Part shown: in pieces, positions 34,501-42,490 of the stretch
Numbering within the stretch: position 1 is the first letter of the stretch
Layout: each line of letters begins with the position of its first letter
Source of the DNA: JAPKZH01 sp963715635
GTDB lineage: Bacteria > Acidobacteriota > Aminicenantia > Aminicenantales > UBA4085
Assembly (NCBI GenBank): GCA_963715635.1
Contig: OY970261.1
Location: 4,154,001 to 4,218,000, forward strand
DNA: 64,000 bases
Reading direction: 5' to 3'
The notes under the pieces: generated by a model
The model's database searches: none
Told to the model about the DNA's origin: nothing
What the model saw: the letters and a program-made list of their open reading frames with translations, nothing else
Translations under genes and position numbers: made by a program

Positions 34501-34702
34501 TTTTGATCCCAAAAACCCATCTTTCTTCCTCATCCATCCGAAGTATCATTACAGGCTGGCCAAACTGTATGAGCAGAAGGGCCTGAAGGCGAAGGCGGTT
34601 GAGCAATACCGCAAATTCCTCGACCTCTGGAAGAACGCCGACCCCGGCCTGCCCGAGCTTGACGATGCCAGGAAGAGGCTGGCGGGGCTGAAGAATTATT
34701 GA
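31550..34702 (+). CDS. Zinc-ribbon transmembrane Ser/Thr kinase with FlgO-like and long TPR domains
   Basis: The 1050-residue protein starts at GTG. A zinc ribbon (Cys 5, 8, 19, 22) precedes a kinase with ELGKGGMGKV, Lys 86, HRDLKPGN, DFGIARS and GTPEYMSPEQ. A transmembrane helix lies near 346-367, then a FlgO/TolB-N-like domain (SIAVISFENQTGDKAYDNLS), then about 12 TPR-like repeats to the end (LDPNYAEALNIFAYLYLDLG and similar). It is the longest of five paralogues in the window. A fragment of a close relative survives at 47466-47516. Confidence 0.92.
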   Translation: MAIKCPKCHSENPETKQFCADCGTQLPSSRDIHPEVTETLQTPIKELTTGSTFAGRYQIIEELGKGGMGKVYKVFDQEIQAKMALKLIKPEVSADKNTIDRFRNELKIARDISHKNICRMYDLGREAGNYFITMEYVSGEDLKSFIRRSRQLVVGTAIFIAKQVCEGLAEAHRLGVVHRDLKPGNIMIDKEGNAKIMDFGIARSISVKGITGAGVMIGTPEYMSPEQVEGKDIDQRSDIYSLGIILYEMLTGQVPFEGDTPFTIGVKHKSEIPKDPSELNVQIPQDLSRLVLKCLEKEKERRYQNADELRADLEKIEKGIPTTERPIPKRKTVTSKPITVTLSRKKLLIPTVVIALVAIAAVIWFVFLKKAGPLLPEQKRSIAVISFENQTGDKAYDNLSGFIQNLLITNLEQSGYFYVATWERLRDLLKEMGKGDVKFIDSELGLELCKMDNVGAVVLGSFARAGNVFVTNAQVLDVGTKNLLGTASSKGDGPESILDKQVDDLSRQIAKSVGFSERKIATAKMQVRDVTTSSAEAYNFYLKGREEQINYNLDAARQSFEKAVELDPTFASAYSQLSGVYGVLNNPQDRNRAIEKAWNLSKKATEAERLWIEARYASFIEKNPEKQRRIVQEIADKFPKDKEAHFSLAGWYFSSDSKKSIEEFTKTLSLDPNYAEALNIFAYLYLDLGDYEKAIEYFKKQVSVLPGQPNPIDSLAEAYFWMGKLDDAIATYKKALEVKPDFYVSMFSLGYVYALKEDYPEAIRWLDKYIEVAPSSGIKLVGYFWKGFYSSWVGGLEKSLGFLQRAEDLAEATVNKGWVASVNMLKSSIYYERQDFALSRKHNDAWLAVYIENSPANRLYYEAGYKFALGFIELGEGKVDLASSRLGEIESVLSQLPARQKEQMEFFHSLLSSEVSLAEGSPRKAIDAFEKTVLPRLPFLAAHHVYNGFINIYRIPFLKDVLARAYARMGDLDKAIAEYERLITFDPKNPSFFLIHPKYHYRLAKLYEQKGLKAKAVEQYRKFLDLWKNADPGLPELDDARKRLAGLKNY

Positions 34703-34820
34703 GGCGAACGGAGGCTCAGAGGCTGAAAAATTCACTCTCATGCTGGTGCATTGATCGGGGGCAAGTCATAGATTTTCCGCTTTTTTGACCTGATCAGGCA
34801 GTGGCTAAAACCTCATGCCC

Positions 34821-34979
34821 TTATTCGAGCTGAGGCCCTAAATAATTTTCAATCGGCCGTATCTGAAAGCCAATATCATTGTGCCGGACAAATTCGATAT
34901 AAGGCTTAAGGGTTCTATAAAAGGACCCCCACTCACGCCAATTTATTAACAGAACGAATGCTTTTGCAGTAATGCCCAT
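34821..34979 (-). CDS. Small hypothetical ORF (52 codons)
   Basis: The minus-strand ORF starts MGITAKAFVLLINWREWGSF and ends RPIENYLGPQLE. Composition looks protein-like and it fills a 330-bp gap, but there is no good ribosome site and I do not recognise the family. It may be a remnant of a larger gene. The rest of 34703-35033 shows nothing. Confidence 0.3.
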   Translation of the reverse strand: MGITAKAFVLLINWREWGSFYRTLKPYIEFVRHNDIGFQIRPIENYLGPQLE

Positions 34980-35033
34980 CAAGCAATTCGACTTGCCATC
35001 TGGGAGCCGATTCTCAGGCCGATGAGGCCATCG

Positions 35034-35339
35034 TTAAGGGGTCGATGGCGAGGCCACGAAAGGCTTGATCTTCCTAAGATCCATTTCGATCTCCTTCTTC
35101 TTTTCCTCGAGGTCGAAATGATTTTGGAGGTTGACCCAGAATTCAGGTGAGGTCCCGAAAAACCGTGCGAACCGCAGCGCCGTGGCCGCGCTGATGCTCC
35201 TCGTTCCCTTGATGATTTCGCCGATCCGGGTCTGAGGGATATGCGTTTCCTTCGCCAGACGGTAGGCCGTGATCCCCATCGGCTTCAGGAATTCCTCTCG
35301 AAGGATTTCACCGGGATGGATATTCGTCATTCTGTTCAT
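35034..35339 (-). CDS. higA: HigA-type XRE antitoxin
   Basis: This protein of about 101 residues begins MNRMTNIHPGEILREEFLKP, the standard HigA opening, followed by a helix-turn-helix (AYRLAKETHIPQTRIGEI and IKGTRSISAATALRFARFFG). I chose ATG 35339 because GAGGAG lies at proper distance; the frame extends upstream into higB. It would neutralise the HigB RNase and repress the operon through the GATANTATC sites. Confidence 0.9.
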   Translation of the reverse strand: MNRMTNIHPGEILREEFLKPMGITAYRLAKETHIPQTRIGEIIKGTRSISAATALRFARFFGTSPEFWVNLQNHFDLEEKKKEIEMDLRKIKPFVASPSTP

Positions 35340-35352
35340 GGCCTTCATCTCC

Positions 35353-35637
35353 TCAGGAATGATAGTCCGTAATTTCCACGGCGTGGGCATTTCCGCCGTG
35401 CCATTCAAAGCAGATTCTCCATTGATCGTTGATGGATATACTGTGCTGCCCAGCCCGGTCGCCGATAAGAGAGTGCAACTTATTGCCCGGAGGAACCTTT
35501 AAGTCTTGAAGAGACACCGCAGCATGGAGCATGAGCAGCTTGCGCCTGGCCGCCCGCTGGATGTTCGATGGAAGACGACGCGAGGGCAGTCCTGACCAAA
35601 ATCGTTCGGTTTCCTTGTCCTTCCACGATAATATCAC
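35353..35637 (-). CDS. higB: HigB-type mRNA interferase toxin
   Basis: The 94-residue RelE-fold toxin starts at GTG and contains PSNIQRAARRKLLMLHAA, KVPPGNKLHSLIGDRAGQHS and INDQWRICFEW, all conserved in HigB. It is followed 13 nt later by higA, the usual toxin-first order. The GTG lies only 7 nt downstream of the -10 box, so the mRNA is probably leaderless. Confidence 0.9.
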   Translation of the reverse strand: MILSWKDKETERFWSGLPSRRLPSNIQRAARRKLLMLHAAVSLQDLKVPPGNKLHSLIGDRAGQHSISINDQWRICFEWHGGNAHAVEITDYHS

Positions 35638-35672
35638 GTTATGATAGTATCGTAGGATGTTATTATTGTCAA
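35627..35672 (-). promoter_or_regulatory. higBA promoter with two GATANTATC operators
   Basis: Minus-strand TTGACA (complement of 35667-35672), 17 nt, TACTAT (complement of 35644-35649). Two 9-bp palindromes, GATAATATC (35627-35635) and GATAGTATC (35643-35651), have centres 16 bp apart. One covers the -10 box and the other the start codon. Confidence 0.65.
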
Positions 35673-35806
35673 GGACTTTTGAGGATTCTTGGAAAAATTA
35701 AAGTGATTACATGAAATAAACATAACAATGGTCTGATAAGTGGTTGGTTTGGAAAGCCCAGCCTGCCCATATTTGCGAACCGTTGCACACAAGCCTAGGG
35801 GTATAA

Positions 35807-35922
35807 TGGACAGCTTGACACCTCTGCCATCATTGAGAGGAAAGATCAAATCCGGCGGAATGGTCAACGCCTATCAAGCGATTCAGCTGGCTCTCAAAGA
35901 TCGGAGTTTCAAGCGGCCATAA
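35807..35922 (+). pseudogene. Subtilase (S8) C-terminal fragment
   Basis: These 116 bp align without gaps to 11395-11510, the end of the intact subtilase gene, and encode DSLTPLPSLRGKIKSGGMVN, AYQAIQLALKDRSFKRP and a stop. The upstream catalytic domain is missing. The fragment overlaps the convergent tauE gene by 14 bp, as at the other locus. Confidence 0.85.
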
Positions 35923-36646
35923 CTTTTATTAAGAGGATCAGCCCTAATACAAGCAGGATGGCGTAAACATATTTATTGAATTTCTCTGCCGGGATTTTCC
36001 GGCTGATTTTGAGGCCGAGGAAAATCGCCAGAAAGACAAGAGGCAGCGAATAAAGATAGGTTGTCAGGACAGTTTTCGTCCAAAGCCCGGCCAGTCCCTG
36101 GCCGATCATAATGGCCCCGCCCGCCGGCAGGAAATAGCTCTGAAGCGTGGCCCGGAATGATTCCGGCTTCCAGCCCCTCAGGATGCCGTAGAGGATGACC
36201 GGCGGTCCGTTTGTGTTATAGGCGCCGCCCAGGATCCCGCCGATGAAGCCGAAAAGGAACGCCCAGTTATCGCTTTTCATGCGATGTAGGGCAGGTTTGA
36301 CAAGGCTGTAAAGGGCGAAACCGATAAGGACCAGCGCTAAAATCAAATTCACGATATTCTCGGGGATGCTTTTCAGATAGAGAATACCGAAAGGGATGCC
36401 GGCCAGAGTGGATATGATTAATTTCAGCGTGCTTTTCAGGTCAATATGGCGCCATTCCTTAATTAGGAGAGAAATAGCGATGGTCGGGGCGATTATGGCC
36501 ACCACCGGCGTGGCCGTTTTTATGGGGATGAAGAGGGCCAGCAGGGGCATAGCGACGAGGGCATCGCCAAAGCCGAACGTCGAGCGGACAAGGGTCGATG
36601 AAAAAAGAATCAGCAGGACCGGCAGGAGCTGACTATCAGGAATCAA
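35909..36646 (-). CDS. TauE/SafE family sulphite/anion exporter-like permease
   Basis: This protein of about 245 residues has eight hydrophobic segments and two TauE-type repeats: FGFGDALVAMPLLALFIP in the first half and FGFIGGILGGAYNTNGPPVI in the second. Family members export sulphite, sulphoacetate or other organosulphur anions; the substrate is unknown. TTG 36646 is preferred because GAGAGGA lies upstream and it overlaps the SDR stop by 11 nt. The ATG at 36706 would add 20 atypical hydrophilic residues. A remnant of a sister gene is at 11497-11541. Confidence 0.8.
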   Translation of the reverse strand: MIPDSQLLPVLLILFSSTLVRSTFGFGDALVAMPLLALFIPIKTATPVVAIIAPTIAISLLIKEWRHIDLKSTLKLIISTLAGIPFGILYLKSIPENIVNLILALVLIGFALYSLVKPALHRMKSDNWAFLFGFIGGILGGAYNTNGPPVILYGILRGWKPESFRATLQSYFLPAGGAIMIGQGLAGLWTKTVLTTYLYSLPLVFLAIFLGLKISRKIPAEKFNKYVYAILLVLGLILLIKVMAA

Positions 36647-37811
36647 CTTGACGTCCTCTCGATTCAAACAGATTCTGAGCCCGATAATAGGCCGCCATGT
36701 CTTCAATGGCCCGCCGGACTGTCCGTTTTGGCCGATAGCCCAACTCCCGTGCCGCTTTTTCGTAGATAAAAAACAAAGGCATCGACCCCGCCCGGACGGC
36801 CGCGCGGCTCAGAAGGGACGGCCGTCCGACGAGCCTCGCATAGCGCTCTGAAAGGAATGCTCCCATGTCAGCTGCCCAAGACGGAACGACAAGCTTGGGA
36901 GCCCGAATTTTTTTGTCGGGGAATTGCCGGTGCAGGACATCGGCCATAATTCCGAACAAATCCTTGAACGACAAATTATCCTCAGGGTAGCCGGTGATGA
37001 TATAGCGCTCGCCCCTCCGTCCTTTTTCCATGGCCAGACAATGTCCTTCGGCGACGTCCATCACATGGACGGCGGAAATCCCCCCTTTGAGAGCTCCGGG
37101 CATTTGCCCCTGATAGATCAGGAGCAGATAGATGCCATTGCCGATCAGAAAATCATAGGGGCCGAACGAGGTCCCGGGAAGCACCGACACGACATCCAGG
37201 CCGAATTCTCGGACATAGCGCTGGACGAGCTCCTGGGCGGCCAGCTTGGAATCGAAATAGCCGATCTTAATTTTCTTTTCCCAACGAGAGGCATGCTCTT
37301 TCCGGACGAGTTCAATAAAGGCCAATGTCTCTTCCAGAGATCGAAAGGCATGCAGGCGAGGCCGGCTGGAATAGGGGTCAGAGTTCTCAAAATTGCCGAT
37401 GCTTCCCGCCGGATTCGGCACTCCCAGAACATTCACCGTGCTCGTATAGCACATTTTCTTGATGGACGAAGAGTGCCTGAAGGCCTCCAGGACATGCCGG
37501 GTCCCTTCTACGTTGATGTCCCATTGCCGCCGCTTAAGCTGTGGATCAAAGGTTGTTGACCCTGCCATGTGGAAAACATAATCCACGCCGTCGCCGGCGC
37601 GCCGGACATCCTCAAGCCGGAGAATATCTCCAGGGAATAAATCTAGGCCGAAAATATCCATGAGGGACTTTGTCGGCGTATCGGCTAAATAAAAAATACG
37701 GATGTTCGCAGGGGTCAATTGAAGGTTTTGAACAAGGTAATGAACCAAAGCGCTCCCGAGATGACCTGTCCCGCCTGTGATCAGGATCTTTTTGCCCGCC
37801 AAGAATGTCAT
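36636..37811 (-). CDS. Extended SDR NAD-dependent epimerase/dehydratase
   Basis: This protein of about 391 residues begins MTFLAGKKILITGGTGHLGS with the Rossmann GxxGxxG. It has YVFHMAGSTTF, CYTSTVNVLG and the catalytic YFDSK (YxxxK). The C-terminal substrate domain ends with RPKRTVRRAIEDMAAYYRAQ, like hopanoid-associated or dihydroflavonol-type SDRs. ATG 37811 follows AAGGAG; the longer frame from 37850 lacks a site. It overlaps the tauE-like gene and is probably co-transcribed with it. Confidence 0.85.
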   Translation of the reverse strand: MTFLAGKKILITGGTGHLGSALVHYLVQNLQLTPANIRIFYLADTPTKSLMDIFGLDLFPGDILRLEDVRRAGDGVDYVFHMAGSTTFDPQLKRRQWDINVEGTRHVLEAFRHSSSIKKMCYTSTVNVLGVPNPAGSIGNFENSDPYSSRPRLHAFRSLEETLAFIELVRKEHASRWEKKIKIGYFDSKLAAQELVQRYVREFGLDVVSVLPGTSFGPYDFLIGNGIYLLLIYQGQMPGALKGGISAVHVMDVAEGHCLAMEKGRRGERYIITGYPEDNLSFKDLFGIMADVLHRQFPDKKIRAPKLVVPSWAADMGAFLSERYARLVGRPSLLSRAAVRAGSMPLFFIYEKAARELGYRPKRTVRRAIEDMAAYYRAQNLFESRGRQVDS

Positions 37812-37993
37812 GCGCAACTCCTTTTTATCCCTTTCAGAATGGACTGTCAAACCATCCGCGACAGATACCCAAGGCCAATTCTCTCAATCTGCGATGATTT
37901 GATTGGCGACGCTCAATATGGTAAAAGTATGAGGAAGATTTGACGTGTAGGCGTCGATTCACCCGCCTCCAGGTCAGTCCATAGGATGGAAAA

Positions 37994-40900
37994 ATGCCTG
38001 AAGACATTCCGAAGCACTACGATCATCAGAAATACGAGGCGCTGATCTACAAGCACTGGCTCGAGGCCGACGCCTTCGCCGCCATTCCCGACCACCGGAA
38101 AAATCGCTACGTCATCATGATGCCCCTGCCCAATGTCACCGGCGCTCTCCACATGGGCCATGCCATGGACAACGTCATGCAGGACCTGCTCATCCGCTGG
38201 CACCGGATGATGGGGGATAACACGCTGTGGATGGCGGGCACGGATCATGCCGGCATTGCCACGCAGGCGGTGGTCGAAAAGCGGCTCTTTGAGCTGGAGG
38301 GGAAAACGCGGCAGGACATTGGCCGCGAAGGGCTCGTGGCCAAGATCTGGGCCTGGAAAGACGAGTACCAGGAGCGCATTATCCGGCAGCAGGAAAGCAT
38401 GGGCTGTTCCTGCGATTGGCGGCGCCAGCGGTTCACCATGGACGCCATATGCACAAGAGCGGTGCGCGAAGCGTTTTTCCGGCTGTTCCGCGATGGGCTG
38501 ATTTTCCGCGGCAACCGCCTTGTCAATTGGGACTGCCAGCTCCAGACGGCCGTTTCCGATGATGAGATCGTCCACGAAAAAGTCCAGGGCCATTTCTGGC
38601 ACATCCGTTATCCTATCCTGGACCCGAAACCCGGCGAGCCGCTCCACGTGACGGTGGCCACGACGCGTCCAGAGACGATGCTGGGCGATACTGCGGTCGC
38701 CTGCCATCCCGACCCCGCCGGCGAGCTCGACAGACAGAGCCGATCGCTTTTGGAACGGATGAAAGGAGCCACGAAAAAAGACAGGGCGGAGTTCGAACAG
38801 GAACTCCAGCGGATCGAAGAGCGGAAAAAAGATGTCCTGCCGCTTCTCCTTAGACTCCGGGATATGGCCGAGCAGCGGCGGAAAGTCATGTTGCCCCTGC
38901 TTAACCGGGAGATCCCGCTCATCCTCGACAAATGGGCGGATCCGTCGCTCGGCTCAGGATGCGTAAAGATCACTCCTGCTCACGATCCCAATGATTATGA
39001 TGTTTGGGGACGCCATAAGGACACAATCGCCATTATCAATATCCTGAATCCCGACGGGACTCTCAATGCCAACGCCGGACCGTATGCCGGGCAGGATCGA
39101 TTCGATGCGCGCAAAAGCGTCGTCGCCGACCTCAGGGAACTAGAGCTTATCGAAGCGATCGAAGACAGGGAAATCGAAATCGGCCACTCCGATCGGTCCA
39201 AGACCCCGATCGAGCCATTTCTGTCCAAGCAGTGGTTTGTCCGGATGGGCGATGTCGAAGGTGGAGTTTTGTGCGGCGTCGGCACCGACAAAGAATTCCG
39301 TGCCGCAGGGCTGGCCCAGGCCGCCATCGACACCGTCGATGAGAGCTATAAATCTCCGTCGGGCCTGCGGCTGACGTTTCATCCGGACCATGTTCGCTAC
39401 GGCGGCACGTATGTCAGCTGGTTGGGGGAAAAGCGCGATTGGTGTATCAGCCGCCAGCTGTGGTGGGGCCATCGCATCCCGATCTGGCACGCAAACCGGA
39501 AGGGCGCCGGGCTCGGCGCCGCGATCGCTTCGATTCCTAGAGCGACGGGCGATGAGCTGTGGACCTGGATCGCTGATAGTGAGGGCAAATTATATAAAAT
39601 CAATGAAATCAATAGATTAGATAAGAATGGCCATTATGATATCCTGGTCTCGCTGCACGACCCGGCGGCCGAGGCCAAATACGCTGCTGGGCTGGACGCT
39701 GCCGGGTTCAAGCAGGACCCCGATGTGCTCGACACCTGGTTCAGCTCCGCCCTATGGCCGTTCAGCACGCTCGGCTGGCCAGACCCCGAAACGGCGCAGA
39801 TTGACGAAGGGCAAAGGCCGCTGGCGGCCGCTAATGGCCGGGCGGATTGCCTTAGCTATTACTACCCGGGATCTTGTTTGGTGACGGCCCGCGACATCAT
39901 CACCCTCTGGGTCGCGCGAATGCTCGTCATGGGGCTCTACCTCCAGGGCGATGTCCCGTTCACCGACTGCTTCATCCATGCCAATATCCAGGACGGGAAG
40001 GGCGAGCGGATGAGCAAGAGCAAGGGGAACGGCATCGACCCTGAGGATATCATCGAGAAGTACGGCGCCGATTCCATGCGCTACGTCATATGCGACATGC
40101 AGACGGGTACCCAGGACATTCGCCTGCCCGTGCAGGCCATATCGCCCTACACGGGCGAGCTGGTTGACCTGGCCACGGCCAAGCACGGCCGCAGCATTTT
40201 CACTTATATCTGTCCCAAGACGGGGAAAGAGTTCGACGTGCTCGGGACCATGCCCGACATTCCCATGGCCAAGATCATCAGCGAGCGGTTCGAGGTGGGG
40301 CGTGCATTTTGCACGAAGCTGTGGAACGCGGCCCGCTTCGCCATGATGAACCTGGGCGAACATAAATTCGTCCCGCTCTCCAAGGACAAGCTGCAGCCCG
40401 AGGACCGCTGGATTCTGTCGCGGCTGTCTCGCGTGATTGGCAAAGTCACCGAGGAGCTTCACGCCTATAACCCGTCTGCCGCCCTCGGCGCTGCCCGCGA
40501 ATATTTCTGGGGTGAGCTGTGCGACTGGTACCTGGAGATCATCAAGCCGCGCTTCAAGGATGAAGAATCTGCCCCGGTGGCGCGAACGGTCCTGGCGCTG
40601 GCCCTGGACCACGTGCTGCGGCTTTTCCATCCCTTTGTGCCGTTCATCACCGAAGTCCTTTGGGAGCGGCTCAATTCCCAGTGTCCTGTCCGCGGACTAG
40701 AGAAGGCAATTCCCTCAACCGAGCTTCTAATCTCCGCTTCCTGGCCTGAGCCCAAAGCGGAATGGGAGGATGGGCAGATCGAGGCGGATTTCGCGGTGGT
40801 CGAGGACTTGGTTCGGAACATCCGCGAATTCCGCTCTCTCCACAATATCGCGCCGAGCCGCAAGCTAGACGCGCTGATCAAGGCGGCTGGACGCTCCGCG

Positions 40901-41239
40901 GACATTTTGCGGAAGATGAAACCTCTTGTTCTGCATATGGCCAACCTGATATCGATGGATGTCGCCGCGGAAATAAAGCGACCGGCCGACGCCGCCGCAC
41001 TGGTAATCGGCGATATGGAGATTTATCTCGCTGGCCTCGTCGATACGGACAAGGAGCGAGAACGGCTTGACGCGAAGCGTAAAAAATTGCTCGAAGATAT
41101 CCAAAAAGCGGAAGCTCGTTTGGCCAACGAAAGCTTCGTCAGCCGCGCTCCGGCCGATGTCGTGGAAAAAGAACGGCAGAGGCTGAAGGATTTACAGGCT
41201 CAGATCGAGCTCATCGACGCCAACCTGAAAGCTTTGTAA
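37994..41239 (+). CDS. valS: Valyl-tRNA synthetase
   Basis: This 1081-residue class I synthetase charges tRNA-Val. The HIGH-type motif is HMGH (53-56) in NVTGALHMGHAM, and the KMSKS-type motif is RMSKSKGNG near 672-680. The editing domain shows TTRPETMLGDTAVACHP. The C-terminal coiled-coil arm (RLDAKRKKLLEDIQKAEARL) is the tRNA-binding arm of ValS. Two unusual insertions are visible: a charged helical stretch of about 50 residues in the editing domain (about 250-300) and a segment with ICPKTGKEFDVLG after the KMSKS loop. These make it longer than the usual 880-950. Confidence 0.95.
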   Translation: MPEDIPKHYDHQKYEALIYKHWLEADAFAAIPDHRKNRYVIMMPLPNVTGALHMGHAMDNVMQDLLIRWHRMMGDNTLWMAGTDHAGIATQAVVEKRLFELEGKTRQDIGREGLVAKIWAWKDEYQERIIRQQESMGCSCDWRRQRFTMDAICTRAVREAFFRLFRDGLIFRGNRLVNWDCQLQTAVSDDEIVHEKVQGHFWHIRYPILDPKPGEPLHVTVATTRPETMLGDTAVACHPDPAGELDRQSRSLLERMKGATKKDRAEFEQELQRIEERKKDVLPLLLRLRDMAEQRRKVMLPLLNREIPLILDKWADPSLGSGCVKITPAHDPNDYDVWGRHKDTIAIINILNPDGTLNANAGPYAGQDRFDARKSVVADLRELELIEAIEDREIEIGHSDRSKTPIEPFLSKQWFVRMGDVEGGVLCGVGTDKEFRAAGLAQAAIDTVDESYKSPSGLRLTFHPDHVRYGGTYVSWLGEKRDWCISRQLWWGHRIPIWHANRKGAGLGAAIASIPRATGDELWTWIADSEGKLYKINEINRLDKNGHYDILVSLHDPAAEAKYAAGLDAAGFKQDPDVLDTWFSSALWPFSTLGWPDPETAQIDEGQRPLAAANGRADCLSYYYPGSCLVTARDIITLWVARMLVMGLYLQGDVPFTDCFIHANIQDGKGERMSKSKGNGIDPEDIIEKYGADSMRYVICDMQTGTQDIRLPVQAISPYTGELVDLATAKHGRSIFTYICPKTGKEFDVLGTMPDIPMAKIISERFEVGRAFCTKLWNAARFAMMNLGEHKFVPLSKDKLQPEDRWILSRLSRVIGKVTEELHAYNPSAALGAAREYFWGELCDWYLEIIKPRFKDEESAPVARTVLALALDHVLRLFHPFVPFITEVLWERLNSQCPVRGLEKAIPSTELLISASWPEPKAEWEDGQIEADFAVVEDLVRNIREFRSLHNIAPSRKLDALIKAAGRSADILRKMKPLVLHMANLISMDVAAEIKRPADAAALVIGDMEIYLAGLVDTDKERERLDAKRKKLLEDIQKAEARLANESFVSRAPADVVEKERQRLKDLQAQIELIDANLKAL

Positions 41240-41243
41240 ATAT

Positions 41244-41275
41244 TGAGACATGTACCGGAGGTGCGTGTCCCCGGA
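41244..41275 (+). terminator. Hairpin downstream of valS
   Basis: GACATGTACC pairs with GGTGCGTGTC (two G-U pairs) around a 3-nt loop, then CCCCGG. There is no strong T run. The sequence resembles the terminator at 3561-3604, suggesting a repeated hairpin family. Confidence 0.4.
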
Positions 41276-41312
41276 AACTACTTGCTGGGTTTCTCCGAAT
41301 TCGTTATTTAAA

Positions 41313-41807
41313 ATGAATATTTTTATTACCGGCAATCCCCGGTGTGGCAAATCCACCTTGATCCAAAAGGTCTTGGAGAAAATATCCGGAAAGAAAGTCT
41401 CCGGCATTATCACTCCTGAAATGCGGATTCGCGGGGAAAGACAGGGATTTAAGATTATCGATTTAGCTTCCCGACAGGAAGAGGTCTTAGCGTCCCTAAA
41501 TATCGAGCGCGGGCCGCGCGTATCAAGGTACAAGGTGAATGTCAAAGGAATCGACCTGATTATCAATAAATTTTTGGAGAGCTATGGGGATTCAGATTAT
41601 GTCGTCATTGATGAGATTGGAATGATGGAATTTTATTCGCAAAAATTTCGAGAAACGATCCGAGTTGTGCTTGATTCAAATAAAACGGTCCTCGCGACCC
41701 TATCTAAAAAATTTGTGAAAGAATATCAAAACAACGGGCAAATCTTTAATTTGACCAGAGAAAACTTCGATGAGATTTATGATAAAATTTTAGGTAAGAT
41801 GAAGTGA
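41313..41807 (+). CDS. THEP1-type nucleoside-triphosphatase
   Basis: The 164-residue protein begins MNIFITGNPRCGKSTLIQKV with a P-loop and has Walker B YVVIDEIGMMEFYS, as in THEP1/NTPase family proteins. These hydrolyse NTPs slowly and may be nucleotide or nucleic-acid enzymes. The next gene overlaps its stop by 4 nt (GTGA), so it heads a run of four genes to 44817. ATG 41313 is chosen since homology begins there. Confidence 0.88.
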   Translation: MNIFITGNPRCGKSTLIQKVLEKISGKKVSGIITPEMRIRGERQGFKIIDLASRQEEVLASLNIERGPRVSRYKVNVKGIDLIINKFLESYGDSDYVVIDEIGMMEFYSQKFRETIRVVLDSNKTVLATLSKKFVKEYQNNGQIFNLTRENFDEIYDKILGKMK

Positions 41808-42490
41808 TGGGCGGATGGATCGTTGCCTGGAGTCGATATCTAAATCAGGTTGGCAGACAAAAAACGACGATTATCGCGCTCGGCTTGTGTTTAGGAATTA
41901 TCGCCGGCGGGCTTTTTATGGTTCCTTTAAGATGTGAAGAATTGGAAAATAGGGGCGGCAAAATCGTCCTCCTTCCGATCGGTGACATTGAGGGATGGGT
42001 GCTGGATGCGCTAGAAAAAGAACTGGGAAAAAAATTCAGCTCAAAGGTTGAAAGACTGGAGGCCATAAAAGTCCCCGCTGAGACCTTTAACCGAACCCGG
42101 GCCCAATATTCATCCTCTCAGATCCTTAATAGGCTGCGCGGTTCCGCCACGCTGGAGCGACAAGATAAGATGCTGGGGATCACAGATGTCAACCTTTATA
42201 CGGAAGGTCTCAATTTTGTATTCGGCGAGGCAGAGCTCGGAGGGCAATTGGCCGTTATTTCTTTGACCCGTTTGCATCAGAGCTTTTATTCTCTCCGGGA
42301 AAACAGAGCCATTTTCCTGGAGCGGGCAAAGAAGGAAGCGGTTCATGAGCTCGGGCATGTCTTCGCTTTAGCCCACTGTCCGGATTCGGAGTGCGTCATG
42401 CATTTTTCAAATAGCTTGCTGGACACGGATCGAAAAAGTGCATCATTTTGTTCTCGTTGCAGAGAACTTTTGGAAAAATTGATTCTGTGA
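41804..42490 (+). CDS. Archaemetzincin-like zinc metalloprotease with N-terminal membrane anchor
   Basis: The 228-residue protein has the extended metzincin zinc motif HELGHVFALAHC followed by PDSECVMHFSNS and a C-terminal CSRC pair, the archaemetzincin signature with its extra Cys-bound zinc. Unlike most family members it has an N-terminal hydrophobic segment (TTIIALGLCLGIIAGGLFMV), so it may face outside. GTG 41804 overlaps the NTPase stop; ATG 41807 is equally possible. Confidence 0.88.
   Translation: MMGGWIVAWSRYLNQVGRQKTTIIALGLCLGIIAGGLFMVPLRCEELENRGGKIVLLPIGDIEGWVLDALEKELGKKFSSKVERLEAIKVPAETFNRTRAQYSSSQILNRLRGSATLERQDKMLGITDVNLYTEGLNFVFGEAELGGQLAVISLTRLHQSFYSLRENRAIFLERAKKEAVHELGHVFALAHCPDSECVMHFSNSLLDTDRKSASFCSRCRELLEKLIL

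Noticed and set aside
35634..35867. 77-codon minus-strand frame upstream of higB
   Set aside because: It covers the higBA promoter and the start of the subtilase fragment and looks non-coding.
41250..41312. Upstream extension of the THEP1-like protein (21 residues)
   Set aside because: The P-loop protein starts naturally at MNIFITGNP and the extension overlaps the hairpin after valS.
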